Below, in pieces: positions 1 through 7,317 of a stretch of 15,252 bases of DNA. Source of the stretch: JAJFTV01 sp964426355 (GTDB lineage: Bacteria > Chloroflexota > Anaerolineae > Anaerolineales > Anaerolineaceae); contig CAYRRA010000107.1 of assembly GCA_964426355.1 (NCBI GenBank), positions 1-15,252 of the forward strand, read 5' to 3'. Within the stretch, counting starts at the first letter, position 1; every line of letters starts with the position of its first letter. A program made the translations under genes and the position numbers. Under the pieces are notes generated by a model, which worked only from the letters and a program-made list of their open reading frames with translations, was not told the origin of the DNA and made no database searches.

Positions 1-1149
1 TTTGTATTTGGTAAAATAGCCAAAAACGAGAATTTTGCCGACCGTGAACAGGAAACAGACCGGCTGGTAAAGAACTTTGACTCCCTGATCAACACCATAA
101 TAATCTCACCACGACGCTGGGGAAAAAGCTCACTTGTTGAGAAAGCTGCTTCAATTGCAGGTGCGAACGGGTATAACCTTCGCATTTGCAGGATAGATCT
201 CTTCAGCGTAAGAAACGAGGAGCAGTTCTATGAGCTCCTTGCAATGGCAGTTCTGAAATCGGCTTCTTCAAAGTGGCAGGAATCAGTAGATGCTGCCAAA
301 CGCTTCCTTGTACGGCTTGTCCCCAGGATAGTACTGAGCGCTGATCTTACAAATGAGTTCTCATTGAATTTTGATTGGAAGGAATTAAAAAGTGATCCCC
401 GGGAGGTGCTCGATCTGGCTGAGAAAGTAGCTTCAGAGAAAGGTATCAGGCTGGTGATTTGCATAGATGAATTCCAGAATATATCAGGATTTGACGACCC
501 GTTATTTTTTCAGAAACGACTGCGGTCGCACTGGCAGGAGCATCAGAATGTATCATATTGTCTTTATGGCAGTAAACGGCATATGCTTCTCGATGTCTTT
601 ACCAATCCGTCAATGCCGTTCTATAAGTTCGGAGATCTGATTTTTCTCGAGAAAATTGATACTGGGTCATGGATTGATTTCATATCTGAAAGATTTTCCG
701 CAACCGGAAAGACAATTTCAGGCGCCCAGGCAGAACAGATAGCCAGGCTTGCCGATAACCATCCCTATTATGTCCAGCAGCTGTCACAGCAGGTCTGGTT
801 GCGGACCGAAAAGGAGTGTGATGATATAATAGTGGGGGAGGCCCATCAGTCTCTGATTGAACAGCTAAGCCTCCTCTTTGCATCTATAACCGAGACACTT
901 AGCAACAGCCAGATCAACTTCCTGAAGGCTGTTTTGGCAGGCGAGACAGCATTATCATCAGCTGAGGTTATCGAAAAGTATCGTCTTATGTCTTCTTCGA
1001 ACGTAACAAGAGCCAGAAATGCGCTTATCGAAAAGGAAATTCTTGACAATAACGCAGGTATCCTCTCTTTTCAGGATCCGATGTACCGATCCTGGCTGAA
1101 AACAACCCTATTTGGCCCTTATCCATCCACCCTTCACCGTCTGCCCTGA
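1..1149 (+). CDS. AAA family ATPase (archaeal-ATPase-like), 5' end missing
   Basis: The frame is open from base 1 to the TGA at 1147-1149, giving 382 residues; probably only a few N-terminal residues are missing. Seen: a DRE motif near residue 14 of the fragment, a Walker A variant SPRRWGKSS (residues 36-44), a Walker B ICIDEF (about 152-157) and a sensor-1-like LYGS segment. A C-terminal winged-helix-like part (about 300-375) ends in FQDPMYRSWL. This order fits the AAA ATPases of the archaeal ATPase family (Pfam Archaeal ATPase type), common but poorly understood accessory genes in Bacteroidota. An internal ATG at 244 is not the start, because Walker A lies upstream of it. Odd: the last dozen codons and the stop lie in a 7-bp-periodic C-rich tract, so the C terminus FGPYPSTLHRLP is probably tract-derived. 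The family call is firm; the cellular role is unknown. Confidence 0.85.
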   Translation, partial: FVFGKIAKNENFADREQETDRLVKNFDSLINTIIISPRRWGKSSLVEKAASIAGANGYNLRICRIDLFSVRNEEQFYELLAMAVLKSASSKWQESVDAAKRFLVRLVPRIVLSADLTNEFSLNFDWKELKSDPREVLDLAEKVASEKGIRLVICIDEFQNISGFDDPLFFQKRLRSHWQEHQNVSYCLYGSKRHMLLDVFTNPSMPFYKFGDLIFLEKIDTGSWIDFISERFSATGKTISGAQAEQIARLADNHPYYVQQLSQQVWLRTEKECDDIIVGEAHQSLIEQLSLLFASITETLSNSQINFLKAVLAGETALSSAEVIEKYRLMSSSNVTRARNALIEKEILDNNAGILSFQDPMYRSWLKTTLFGPYPSTLHRLP

Positions 1150-1190
1150 ACCGAGCGCAGCGAGCTCACGACCGAAGGGAGTAACCCCGC
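1143..1190 (+). repeat. 48-bp dispersed repeat, copy 1
   Basis: A second copy lies at 14711-14759 in the same orientation. The first 25 bases are identical (beginning GCCCTGAACC and ending AGCTC). The rest differs by three substitutions and one inserted base in copy 2. Its core GAGCGCAGCGAGCTC is partly self-complementary. The TGA stop of the upstream ATPase is bases 5-7 of this repeat. The element sits in register inside the heptamer tract. Confidence 0.85.
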
Positions 1191-1200
1191 AACCTGCAAA

Positions 1201-1293
1201 CCCATACCTCAAACCCCATACCTCACACCCCACACCCCTCACCCCACACCCCACACCCCACACCCCACACCCCTCACCCCACACCTCATACCA
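1201..1293 (+). promoter_or_regulatory. G-free C/A-rich leader, possible Rho-loading (rut-like) segment; G-quadruplex potential on the other strand
   Basis: These 93 bases contain no G on the + strand and many runs of four C. The RNA would be unstructured and C-rich, the composition known to favour Rho loading, and it follows the stop of the ATPase gene directly. The complementary strand carries at least six GGGG runs separated by three bases (TGT or TGA), which fits the G-quadruplex pattern. No Shine-Dalgarno sequence is possible here. Composition is observed; the regulatory roles are inferred. Confidence 0.35.
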
Positions 1294-2283
1294 ATGACCC
1301 CCACTCCCACCAAAATCCTCTCCGCCAGCGACATTCGCACCCTCATGACATTGGATGAAGCCATCGACGTCATCGCCAAAGCCTTCGAAGACCTATCCCG
1401 CGGCCTCTACGTCATGCCCCTCAGAACCGTCAATGACATCGGCCCCGGCGAAATCGCCTCATTCTACAAACCCTGCTGGCTCCCCTCACAACACACCCTC
1501 AGCGTAAAACTCCTCAGCCAGCTTAAAACCGCCCACCCAAAGCACATCCCCACCATCCGCGGCCTGGTAATCCTCACCGACACAGAAACCAACAGCATCA
1601 AAGCCATCATCGACGGCGCAACCCTCACGGCTATCCGCACCGGTGCCGCATCGGGAGCGGCAACGAGGCTCCTCGCCCGCGAAGATTCCAGGGTTCTTGC
1701 TCTCTTTGGCGGGGGAACACAAGGCTATACTCAGTTCGAAGCCGTCTGCAGCGTAAGAGAGATCACAGAGGCATATGTCTTTGACACAGACCGCGAAAGC
1801 GCCGAACGCCTCGCGCATCACTTCAACAATAAATTCCCCTGCAATATCACCGTCGCCGACGATCTCTCGTTCCTGCCCCGTGCCGATATCATCTGCACCG
1901 CCACACCATCCGGCAAACCTCTCTTCACAACTGATTCGCTGAAACCCGGAGTCCATATCAACGCCGTCGGATCATACAATCCTCAGATGCAGGAACTGCC
2001 CGACGACCTGTTCAAAAGCGCATTGCTGTATGTCGATCATGAGGAGTCATGCTTCAGCGAAAGCGGTGATATTATCAATCCCCTGAAGAAGGGCACGCTG
2101 AATATGGATAACTACCGTGGAGAGATCGGCAGCCTGTTGGTCGGACAGACTATCGGCCGCACTACCCCCGATGAGATCACCCTCTTCAAGTCTGTCGGCA
2201 TAGCCGTGCAGGATCATGCCATTGCTGAGTATGCATACGCCAAAGCCGTAGAGCGTAACTCTGGAAACGATTTTGTATTTTAG
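1294..2283 (+). CDS. Ornithine cyclodeaminase/mu-crystallin family NAD(P)-dependent enzyme
   Basis: This 329-residue protein has the usual family length. Seen: the N-terminal ILSASDI strand, a substrate-side Lys72 (SVKLLS), Arg115 in TAIRTGAASGAAT, the Rossmann glycine motif GGGTQG (139-144), a VDH...ESGDI segment (248-260), and the C-terminal signature TLFKSVGIAVQDHAIAEY (296-313). Members include ornithine cyclodeaminase (ornithine to proline plus ammonia), alanine dehydrogenase and ketimine or pyrroline-2-carboxylate reductases. The loop INAVGSYNPQMQEL has Tyr where P. putida ornithine cyclodeaminase has, from memory, its catalytic Asp228, so a reductase or dehydrogenase is as likely as a true cyclodeaminase. 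ATG 1294 was chosen because the next ATG (1345) would remove ILSASDI. The start codon lies in the heptamer tract. The first third of the gene is strikingly C-ending and C-rich. The serine dehydratase follows after 4 bp, which suggests an amino-acid deamination operon. Confidence 0.88.
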   Translation: MTPTPTKILSASDIRTLMTLDEAIDVIAKAFEDLSRGLYVMPLRTVNDIGPGEIASFYKPCWLPSQHTLSVKLLSQLKTAHPKHIPTIRGLVILTDTETNSIKAIIDGATLTAIRTGAASGAATRLLAREDSRVLALFGGGTQGYTQFEAVCSVREITEAYVFDTDRESAERLAHHFNNKFPCNITVADDLSFLPRADIICTATPSGKPLFTTDSLKPGVHINAVGSYNPQMQELPDDLFKSALLYVDHEESCFSESGDIINPLKKGTLNMDNYRGEIGSLLVGQTIGRTTPDEITLFKSVGIAVQDHAIAEYAYAKAVERNSGNDFVF

Positions 2284-2287
2284 AAAC

Positions 2288-3895
2288 ATGAACACCCCTG
2301 TCAGTATCTTCAACGATGTGCTTGGTCCGGTTATGCTGGGACCATCAAGCTCGCACACAGCAGCCGCTTATCGCATCAGCTCACTCGCCTCGAAGCTGGC
2401 GGGTGAAGAAATCCGCTCTTTCGTAGTCGATTTCAGTACCGACGGATCACTGGCCACTACTTACCACGGACAGGGATCGGATATCGGAATCGCCGGCGGC
2501 ATACTCGGGTGTGAAATGGAGTCAGACAGTATCATCGATTCTATCCGCCTGGTCAGGGAGATGGGTATCGACCTGCAGTTCCTTATAACCGACTATGAAA
2601 ACGATCACCCGAATACCTCCAAAATAACAGTTACATCTATCTCCGGAGAAACAACCGATATAGTGGCTGTCTCCACCGGCGGTGGAATGATCCATCTCCG
2701 CAAACTGAACGGCTTCACGGTAAATCTCTTCGGCGGATACTACGAGTATTTCTTATACACCAACAAACTTCCCGAAAGCGACATCGCGGCAACCCGCGAA
2801 TCTCTTCTCTCAAAATTCCCCGGCTGCAATATTGAACTCGTTGATATCGCCTCAGCAGGCGGCTCTTTTCTCATCAATGTAAAAGCTTCAAAAGCCATCG
2901 GGAGCAATCTCGTCGGCCAGATGGCTGCTGCCTTAAATGCACACAAAACACAGTCTGCCGGGCCCGTCGTACCGGTACTGTCGCGGGCTGACTGTCTTGT
3001 CCCTTTCACAAGTGCATCTGAGTTGATCAAAATCCTGCCGGGTGCGCAGACCCGGCTCTGGGAGATGGCTCTCATGTATGAGTCGCAGCGCGGAAATATC
3101 AGCAGGGATGAGGTGTGGGATCTGGCCTCGGGTATTCTTAAGGTTATGCGTGCCTCTCTGGTAACCGGACTGGCAGGTACTTCATACAGCGACAGGATTC
3201 TCGGAAGGCAGAGCCATCTTATCGACCAGGCTGTTGAAAACCGGAAGATACTTGACTCGCCCCTGGTAAATACCATTATCCGCAATACAGCCGCTGTGAT
3301 GGAGTCGAAAAGTGCTTACCATCCGATTGTGGCTGCTCCAACGGCAGGTTCCTGCGCTGTCGTTCCGGCGACTCTGCTCGGTTGTGCCGATTTATATGGT
3401 TTCACCGAAGAGGAGACCATCAAGGCACTGCTGGCTGCCGGAATGATCGGTGTCTTCATCGCTACCCGCAGTACCTTCTCGGCCGAGGTTGCAGGATGCC
3501 AGGCCGAATGTGGCTCTGCAAGCGCCATGGCCGCTGCCGGAGTGGTACAGTTACTTGGTGGAAACGCTCAGGAAGCTGTCAATGCAGCCTCTTTTGCCCT
3601 GCAGAACCTGCTCGGACTGGTATGCGATCCGGTTGCCAACAGGGTAGAGGTGCCCTGCCTCGGCAAGAACATCGCCGGAGCCATGAATGCCATTACCTCT
3701 GCCAATGCCATCATGGCAGGATTCGCTACCCTTATCCCCCTCGACGAGGTTATCGACGCGATGGACAGCATCGGCCATGCACTCTGCGACGAACTCTGCT
3801 GCACCGGCAAAGGCGGCCTCTCCATCACCCCCACCGCAAAACAAATCGAAAAAAACCTTCGCTCTACGCCCTGCGCTTATACCTTCTCGACTTAA
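2288..3895 (+). CDS. sdaA: L-serine dehydratase (L-serine ammonia-lyase), single-chain, iron-sulfur type
   Basis: It converts L-serine to pyruvate and ammonia in the cytoplasm with a [4Fe-4S] cluster. The 535-residue chain has the beta (substrate-binding) domain first, with GPSSSHT at 18-24. The alpha catalytic domain follows, with APTAGSCAVVP (from about 351) and ECGSASAMAAAG. Cys408, Cys446 and Cys457 fit the three cluster ligands; the last two have the same 11-residue spacing as in E. coli SdaA. The chain is longer than E. coli SdaA (454), mostly between the two domains. ATG 2288 is preferred because NTPVSIFNDVLGP follows directly; a start at 2273 would overlap the upstream gene. The last dozen residues (RSTPCAYTFST) follow the usual GGLSITPTAK end and look like an added tail encoded by C-rich filler. 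Its stop overlaps the stop of the convergent HMA gene, leaving no room for a separate terminator. Confidence 0.93.
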   Translation: MNTPVSIFNDVLGPVMLGPSSSHTAAAYRISSLASKLAGEEIRSFVVDFSTDGSLATTYHGQGSDIGIAGGILGCEMESDSIIDSIRLVREMGIDLQFLITDYENDHPNTSKITVTSISGETTDIVAVSTGGGMIHLRKLNGFTVNLFGGYYEYFLYTNKLPESDIAATRESLLSKFPGCNIELVDIASAGGSFLINVKASKAIGSNLVGQMAAALNAHKTQSAGPVVPVLSRADCLVPFTSASELIKILPGAQTRLWEMALMYESQRGNISRDEVWDLASGILKVMRASLVTGLAGTSYSDRILGRQSHLIDQAVENRKILDSPLVNTIIRNTAAVMESKSAYHPIVAAPTAGSCAVVPATLLGCADLYGFTEEETIKALLAAGMIGVFIATRSTFSAEVAGCQAECGSASAMAAAGVVQLLGGNAQEAVNAASFALQNLLGLVCDPVANRVEVPCLGKNIAGAMNAITSANAIMAGFATLIPLDEVIDAMDSIGHALCDELCCTGKGGLSITPTAKQIEKNLRSTPCAYTFST

Positions 3896-4242
3896 ACCTT
3901 CTTTTTAACTTCGGTGCGGTCGTATTTACAGCATCCGGGAAGTGCGTTGTATACTTCATCTTTAGCTTTGTGCATGGGTGTATCGTGCCCGACCTTTGCA
4001 ATGGCCAACTGCACTTTATGCACCGATGTTTTTGATTCATCGAAAGAAACCACAAGTATCTTGGTTTCCTGATTCCAGTCGGCTGTTGTAACGCCTTCAA
4101 CTGATTTTGCAGCTTTTTCGATGCGGGTTTCGCACATACCGCAGTTGCCTTTTACTTCAAACTTTTCGGTTTTTGCCTGTGCAAATACTAATGATGTTCC
4201 TAAAAGAAACATGCTTGCTAAACTTAGAACTCTTGTCTTCAT
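3892..4242 (-). CDS. Secreted HMA-domain metal-binding protein (periplasmic)
   Basis: This 116-residue protein has a Sec signal peptide (MKTRVLSLASMFLLGTSLVFAQ, in two parts: charged start, then hydrophobic core) cleaved near AQA at about 20-23. A ferredoxin-like heavy-metal-associated domain follows, with GNCGMC (Cys34 and Cys37), the pair that binds Cu(I) in HMA domains. A second cysteine pair, LPGCC (Cys104-Cys105), lies in the C-terminal tail, close to His86 and His91. It is the last gene of the efflux operon, 30 bp after cusB. The likely role is to catch or hand over copper in the periplasm; that is inferred from the domain and context. Its TAA stop shares the bases TTAA with the opposite serine dehydratase stop. 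Confidence 0.88.
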   Translation of the reverse strand: MKTRVLSLASMFLLGTSLVFAQAKTEKFEVKGNCGMCETRIEKAAKSVEGVTTADWNQETKILVVSFDESKTSVHKVQLAIAKVGHDTPMHKAKDEVYNALPGCCKYDRTEVKKKV

Positions 4243-4272
4243 GTTATTACAAATTAAATGATTAAAGAATGC

Positions 4273-6081
4273 TTATTTAATTTCTTTGGTAACTGCTCCG
4301 CAGGTAAGCATGGAACTTCCAAAATATGGGTTCCTGATTTCCTTTTCTAAACTCAGCCAATCTGCCCCTTTATTGCTATCGGCCATAGGGCAATGCTGCA
4401 CATAAATGGCTTTTTCAAGGGGTGTGAATGTGTTTGTCATTTCAATCATAATTGCTGAAACCGGCTGAAAAGCCTTTCGTAATTGTTCTATGTCAGAAAA
4501 ATGCTCAACGTGCTCCAGACTTCTTCTCAGGCCTCCCTGATAATCCATCCATGCATTGTGGGCATCACCCTTAAAAAGGCTCATATTGATTTTATCCAAA
4601 ACTGACTTCATGTTTGTTGCCGGGTTTTGAGCTTCAGCAAAATTATCATTTACCAGAGCGTCTTTCCATTTCAGGTAGGCAGCATATAAAGGTTGTAAAG
4701 CTTCTCTGACTTTTATATCAACGGGCAAAGATTGTGATACTTCTGGTAGTGCCTTTTTCACCTCCTCATTCGTTGATGTGTTTTCACCCATATCCATTCC
4801 ATCGTGATCATGTCCGGTCATTACCTTTCCGCCTTCCGGGTTCATCATGCTTGGTTTGCCTGCCAACTGTGCGGCGGCATCGATACTGAATGTGCCGTTA
4901 ACGGCTATTTCCTCCCCTTCCATTAATCCGCTCTCTACCACGAAACTTTCGCCGAGTGCCGGACCCAGGGTAACTTCGCGCATGATGAAACTGACTCCCT
5001 GTTCGGAACTTAACTTTACATAAACCACTGAGCGTTTACCTGTCCACATCACAGCAGTTTTGGGTACAACCAGGGCAATGGATTTATTGGCCATTCTTGA
5101 TTCTGCCGTTCCTGAGGCAAACATTTCAGGTTTCAGTTTACCATTGGCATTGCTGTACTCTATCCTTGCTTTTGCCACCCGTGTTTTTGGGTCAATTACC
5201 GGATCTAGCCAGCTTATGCTTCCTGTAAATGTTTCTCCGGGTAAAGAAGCGATGGAAAAGTTTACTTTGTCTCCTTTTTTTATCCAGGTCATATCTGATT
5301 CATACACATCAAACAATACCCAGACCCTGGAAAGGTCAGAAATTTCGTAGATGGTTTCCCCTCTGCCAACATAGTCTCCCGGATTGATCTTTTTGGAGGT
5401 TACATACCCTGAAATATCAGATTGTATGGGAAATTCCTCCACTGTTTTTCCTGAAGTAAGGATTTCATCAATTTGCCTTTCAGAAAGTTTCCAGTTTTTC
5501 AGCTTTTCTTTGGCAGCGGCAAATAATTGGGGCTGCGAACCGGCTATCTTCTGTGCCTCAAACAATTCTTCCTGTGCCGTAACCAACTCAGGTGAATATA
5601 CATAGGCAATGGTTTGTCCCTTGTTCACATATTCGCCTGTGAAGTTCACCAGCAGTTTTTCTATCCGGCCCGGAATATGCGATGATTGCGAATAAACCAG
5701 ACGTTCGTCGGCCTGCACTTTCCCGTTTAAGCGAACTTGTTTTACCGGGTTCATCTTCCCCACAAGGGCTGTACTCACACTGGCTAACTGCATGGCTGTT
5801 GGCGACATGCTAATGGCATTGGGTTCAATTACATCGTTCTGGTTATCCTCCAACGGGATTAAATCCATGCCGCAAATGGGGCAGTCGCCCGGCTCGTTTT
5901 GACGAATTTGCGGGTGCATGGAGCAGGTCCAGACAGTCTCACTGTTTATTTCAGTTTTAACGTGTTCGTGGTCATCGTGCGTATTGCTCTTATTTCCGCC
6001 AAATATGAGCCATCCAGCCAGCAATCCAACAACAAGTGTTGCTGTGGCAATTATTATGGTTTTCTTATCTATTGTCTTCAT
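4273..6081 (-). CDS. cusB: CusB-type RND efflux adaptor with N-terminal heavy-metal-binding domain and C-terminal DUF3347
   Basis: This 602-residue membrane-fusion protein links the inner-membrane pump to the outer-membrane channel. Order of parts: an N-terminal membrane anchor (about 8-27); a His/Asp-rich stretch (THDDHEH); a heavy-metal-binding domain with WTCSMHP (51-57) and CPICGMDL (67-74), found in many CusB-like adaptors; the HlyD-type barrel-sandwich and coiled-coil core (about 95-410); a His/Met-rich linker GHDHDGMDMG (from about 418); and a DUF3347 domain (about 452-602). The last part includes YVQHCPMA (Cys564) and NPYFGSSMLTCG (Cys594). DUF3347 fused to CusB is a known Bacteroidota arrangement with no settled function; its Cys, His and Met suggest metal binding. 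The ATG follows the tolC-like stop by one base, so translation is probably coupled. Confidence 0.93.
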   Translation of the reverse strand: MKTIDKKTIIIATATLVVGLLAGWLIFGGNKSNTHDDHEHVKTEINSETVWTCSMHPQIRQNEPGDCPICGMDLIPLEDNQNDVIEPNAISMSPTAMQLASVSTALVGKMNPVKQVRLNGKVQADERLVYSQSSHIPGRIEKLLVNFTGEYVNKGQTIAYVYSPELVTAQEELFEAQKIAGSQPQLFAAAKEKLKNWKLSERQIDEILTSGKTVEEFPIQSDISGYVTSKKINPGDYVGRGETIYEISDLSRVWVLFDVYESDMTWIKKGDKVNFSIASLPGETFTGSISWLDPVIDPKTRVAKARIEYSNANGKLKPEMFASGTAESRMANKSIALVVPKTAVMWTGKRSVVYVKLSSEQGVSFIMREVTLGPALGESFVVESGLMEGEEIAVNGTFSIDAAAQLAGKPSMMNPEGGKVMTGHDHDGMDMGENTSTNEEVKKALPEVSQSLPVDIKVREALQPLYAAYLKWKDALVNDNFAEAQNPATNMKSVLDKINMSLFKGDAHNAWMDYQGGLRRSLEHVEHFSDIEQLRKAFQPVSAIMIEMTNTFTPLEKAIYVQHCPMADSNKGADWLSLEKEIRNPYFGSSMLTCGAVTKEIK

Positions 6082-6082
6082 T

Positions 6083-7315
6083 TTAATATTGTTTTGATGT
6101 TAAGTAGTTGATTTTCTCGACAGCCAGATGGTATTGGGTTAAAGCTGTTGAGCTCATTTTCTGGTATTTTAATAATTGTTGCTGCATACGTAAAACTTCT
6201 TCGAACTCCCTGCCTGAATTACCATAGGAAGTGAAAAGCAGGTTTAACGATTGCTGCGTGGTCTGTATTTGCTGTTCATAAAGTGAAAGCAGTTGAGATT
6301 GCTGCTGAACCTGAAACCATGCCGATTCATATTCGGAAAAGAGTGTGTTCGCCACTTCCTGTTTTTGAAACATGTAGCTTTCCTGCATCAATTGGGCTTC
6401 TTTTACCGAGGCTTTGTACTTCGCCCTGAATATGGGAATACTAATACTTACCATCGGCATGAGTACATTTTTACCGTTATCGGGCATTGACACATCTGTG
6501 CGTTCACCCACCAAAACATAATCCAATCCCGCACCCAATTTTGGCAATCCCTGTTTTTGGGCAGCAAGCTCTGCAGCTTCGACCGATTGAAATTTAAAAT
6601 CAAGTGCTTTTAATTTTGGATTGTTTGCAATCAGTGAATCTTTCCTGAAATTATACGCCAGGGTATCTGCTCTTAAAGAATTGCTGATAGTTACCGGTTC
6701 GTCATCTGTGCGGTTTAATAGTCTATTGAAACCGGTTAGCAGGGGCTTTTCCTTTTCCTTAAGAATATTCAGATTGGTTTGGGCTTCTTTCAGCAAAATA
6801 TCCACGCGCAGAACATCAACCATGCTTCCCGTTCCATTTTTAAACTTCTGGTTGGCTATGGTTATATATGATTCCAAAATGCTGATGTTTTCCTGTTCAA
6901 TGCGTATCCAATCCTTTAATTCGTAGACCGGATAATAAGCAGAAGCCACCTGTAAAAAGAGTTTGTTACGGGCATCAATAAAACTTTGAAACTTTGCTTC
7001 TGCCATTAATGCCGCTGCATCTCCCTGTGCTTTTAGCGTACCAAACCACGGAAACATCTGCGTTAATGAAAACCTTGCCTTTTGGGGCCCGACACGGGTT
7101 TCCACCGGAGAGATAAAGTACCCGAAAGAAAAAGTCGGGTCGGGCAAGGTACTCATTTGTGGAATTTTTTGCAGGGCTGCTTCATATTCTTTATACATTG
7201 CCTGTAAGCCCGGATTGTTTTCGGCAGCAATTTTATAATATTCTTCCAGCGTTTGGGCAAAGCCCGCCAGGCTGTAAAATACCAATGCCAATACTATGAC
7301 TATATATTTTCTCAT
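6083..7315 (-). CDS. cusC: TolC-family outer-membrane efflux channel (CusC-like)
   Basis: This 410-residue protein has a signal peptide (hydrophobic YIVIVLALVFYSLAGFA, cleavage near AQ at 20-21) followed by two repeats of long amphipathic helices rich in Gln, Glu and Ala, as in the outer-membrane efflux protein family (OEP). The ENNPGLQAMYKEYEAA start is typical of TolC/CzcC proteins, in which this region begins the first long helix. No lipobox cysteine is seen, so unlike E. coli CusC it is probably not a lipoprotein. It would form the trimeric exit duct of the complex. It lies between cusA (2-bp gap) and cusB (1-bp gap), which makes its assignment to this pump secure. Exact substrate specificity cannot be read from the channel. 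Confidence 0.9.
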   Translation of the reverse strand: MRKYIVIVLALVFYSLAGFAQTLEEYYKIAAENNPGLQAMYKEYEAALQKIPQMSTLPDPTFSFGYFISPVETRVGPQKARFSLTQMFPWFGTLKAQGDAAALMAEAKFQSFIDARNKLFLQVASAYYPVYELKDWIRIEQENISILESYITIANQKFKNGTGSMVDVLRVDILLKEAQTNLNILKEKEKPLLTGFNRLLNRTDDEPVTISNSLRADTLAYNFRKDSLIANNPKLKALDFKFQSVEAAELAAQKQGLPKLGAGLDYVLVGERTDVSMPDNGKNVLMPMVSISIPIFRAKYKASVKEAQLMQESYMFQKQEVANTLFSEYESAWFQVQQQSQLLSLYEQQIQTTQQSLNLLFTSYGNSGREFEEVLRMQQQLLKYQKMSSTALTQYHLAVEKINYLTSKQY

Positions 7316-7317
7316 GA

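Larger units (their letters stand above)
1111..1306. repeat. Heptamer-phased low-complexity tract spanning a stop and a start codon
   Basis: From about 1111 the sequence can be cut into 7-bp units that mostly end in CC, all in one phase: TTTGGCC, CTTATCC, ATCCACC, CTTCACC, GTCTGCC, CTGAACC, then a 35-bp (5 x 7) element, then CGCAACC onward. The cleanest part is 1207-1290: twelve uninterrupted heptamers, six of them exactly CCCCACA and the others CCCCTCA, CCTCACA, CCCCATA, CCTCAAA or CCTCATA. The phase continues through AATGACC (1293-1299), which contains the ATG of the next gene. The upstream ATPase stop (1147-1149) is also inside. Heptameric short tandem repeats are known in cyanobacteria; whether this tract is related is unknown. 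Confidence 0.85.

Noticed and set aside
1207..1290. The tandem array considered as a CRISPR array or direct-repeat origin.
   Set aside because: The 7-bp units are contiguous without spacers, and no cas gene or replication initiator is nearby.
1112..1297. A 61-residue frame with PHT/HP repeats ending in a TGA that overlaps the cyclodeaminase ATG.
   Set aside because: It is the translation of the heptamer tract in another frame; no domain or start signal supports it.
1486..1956. A 156-residue minus-strand frame rich in Gly, Asp and Cys.
   Set aside because: It is an antisense shadow of the well-supported cyclodeaminase-family gene, caused by its C-rich codon use.
3382..4035. A 217-residue frame on the + strand, rich in Cys, His and Arg, resembling a zinc-finger protein.
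   Set aside because: It lies in another frame of the serine dehydratase catalytic domain and runs into the opposite HMA gene; the serine dehydratase motifs in the correct frame are unmistakable.
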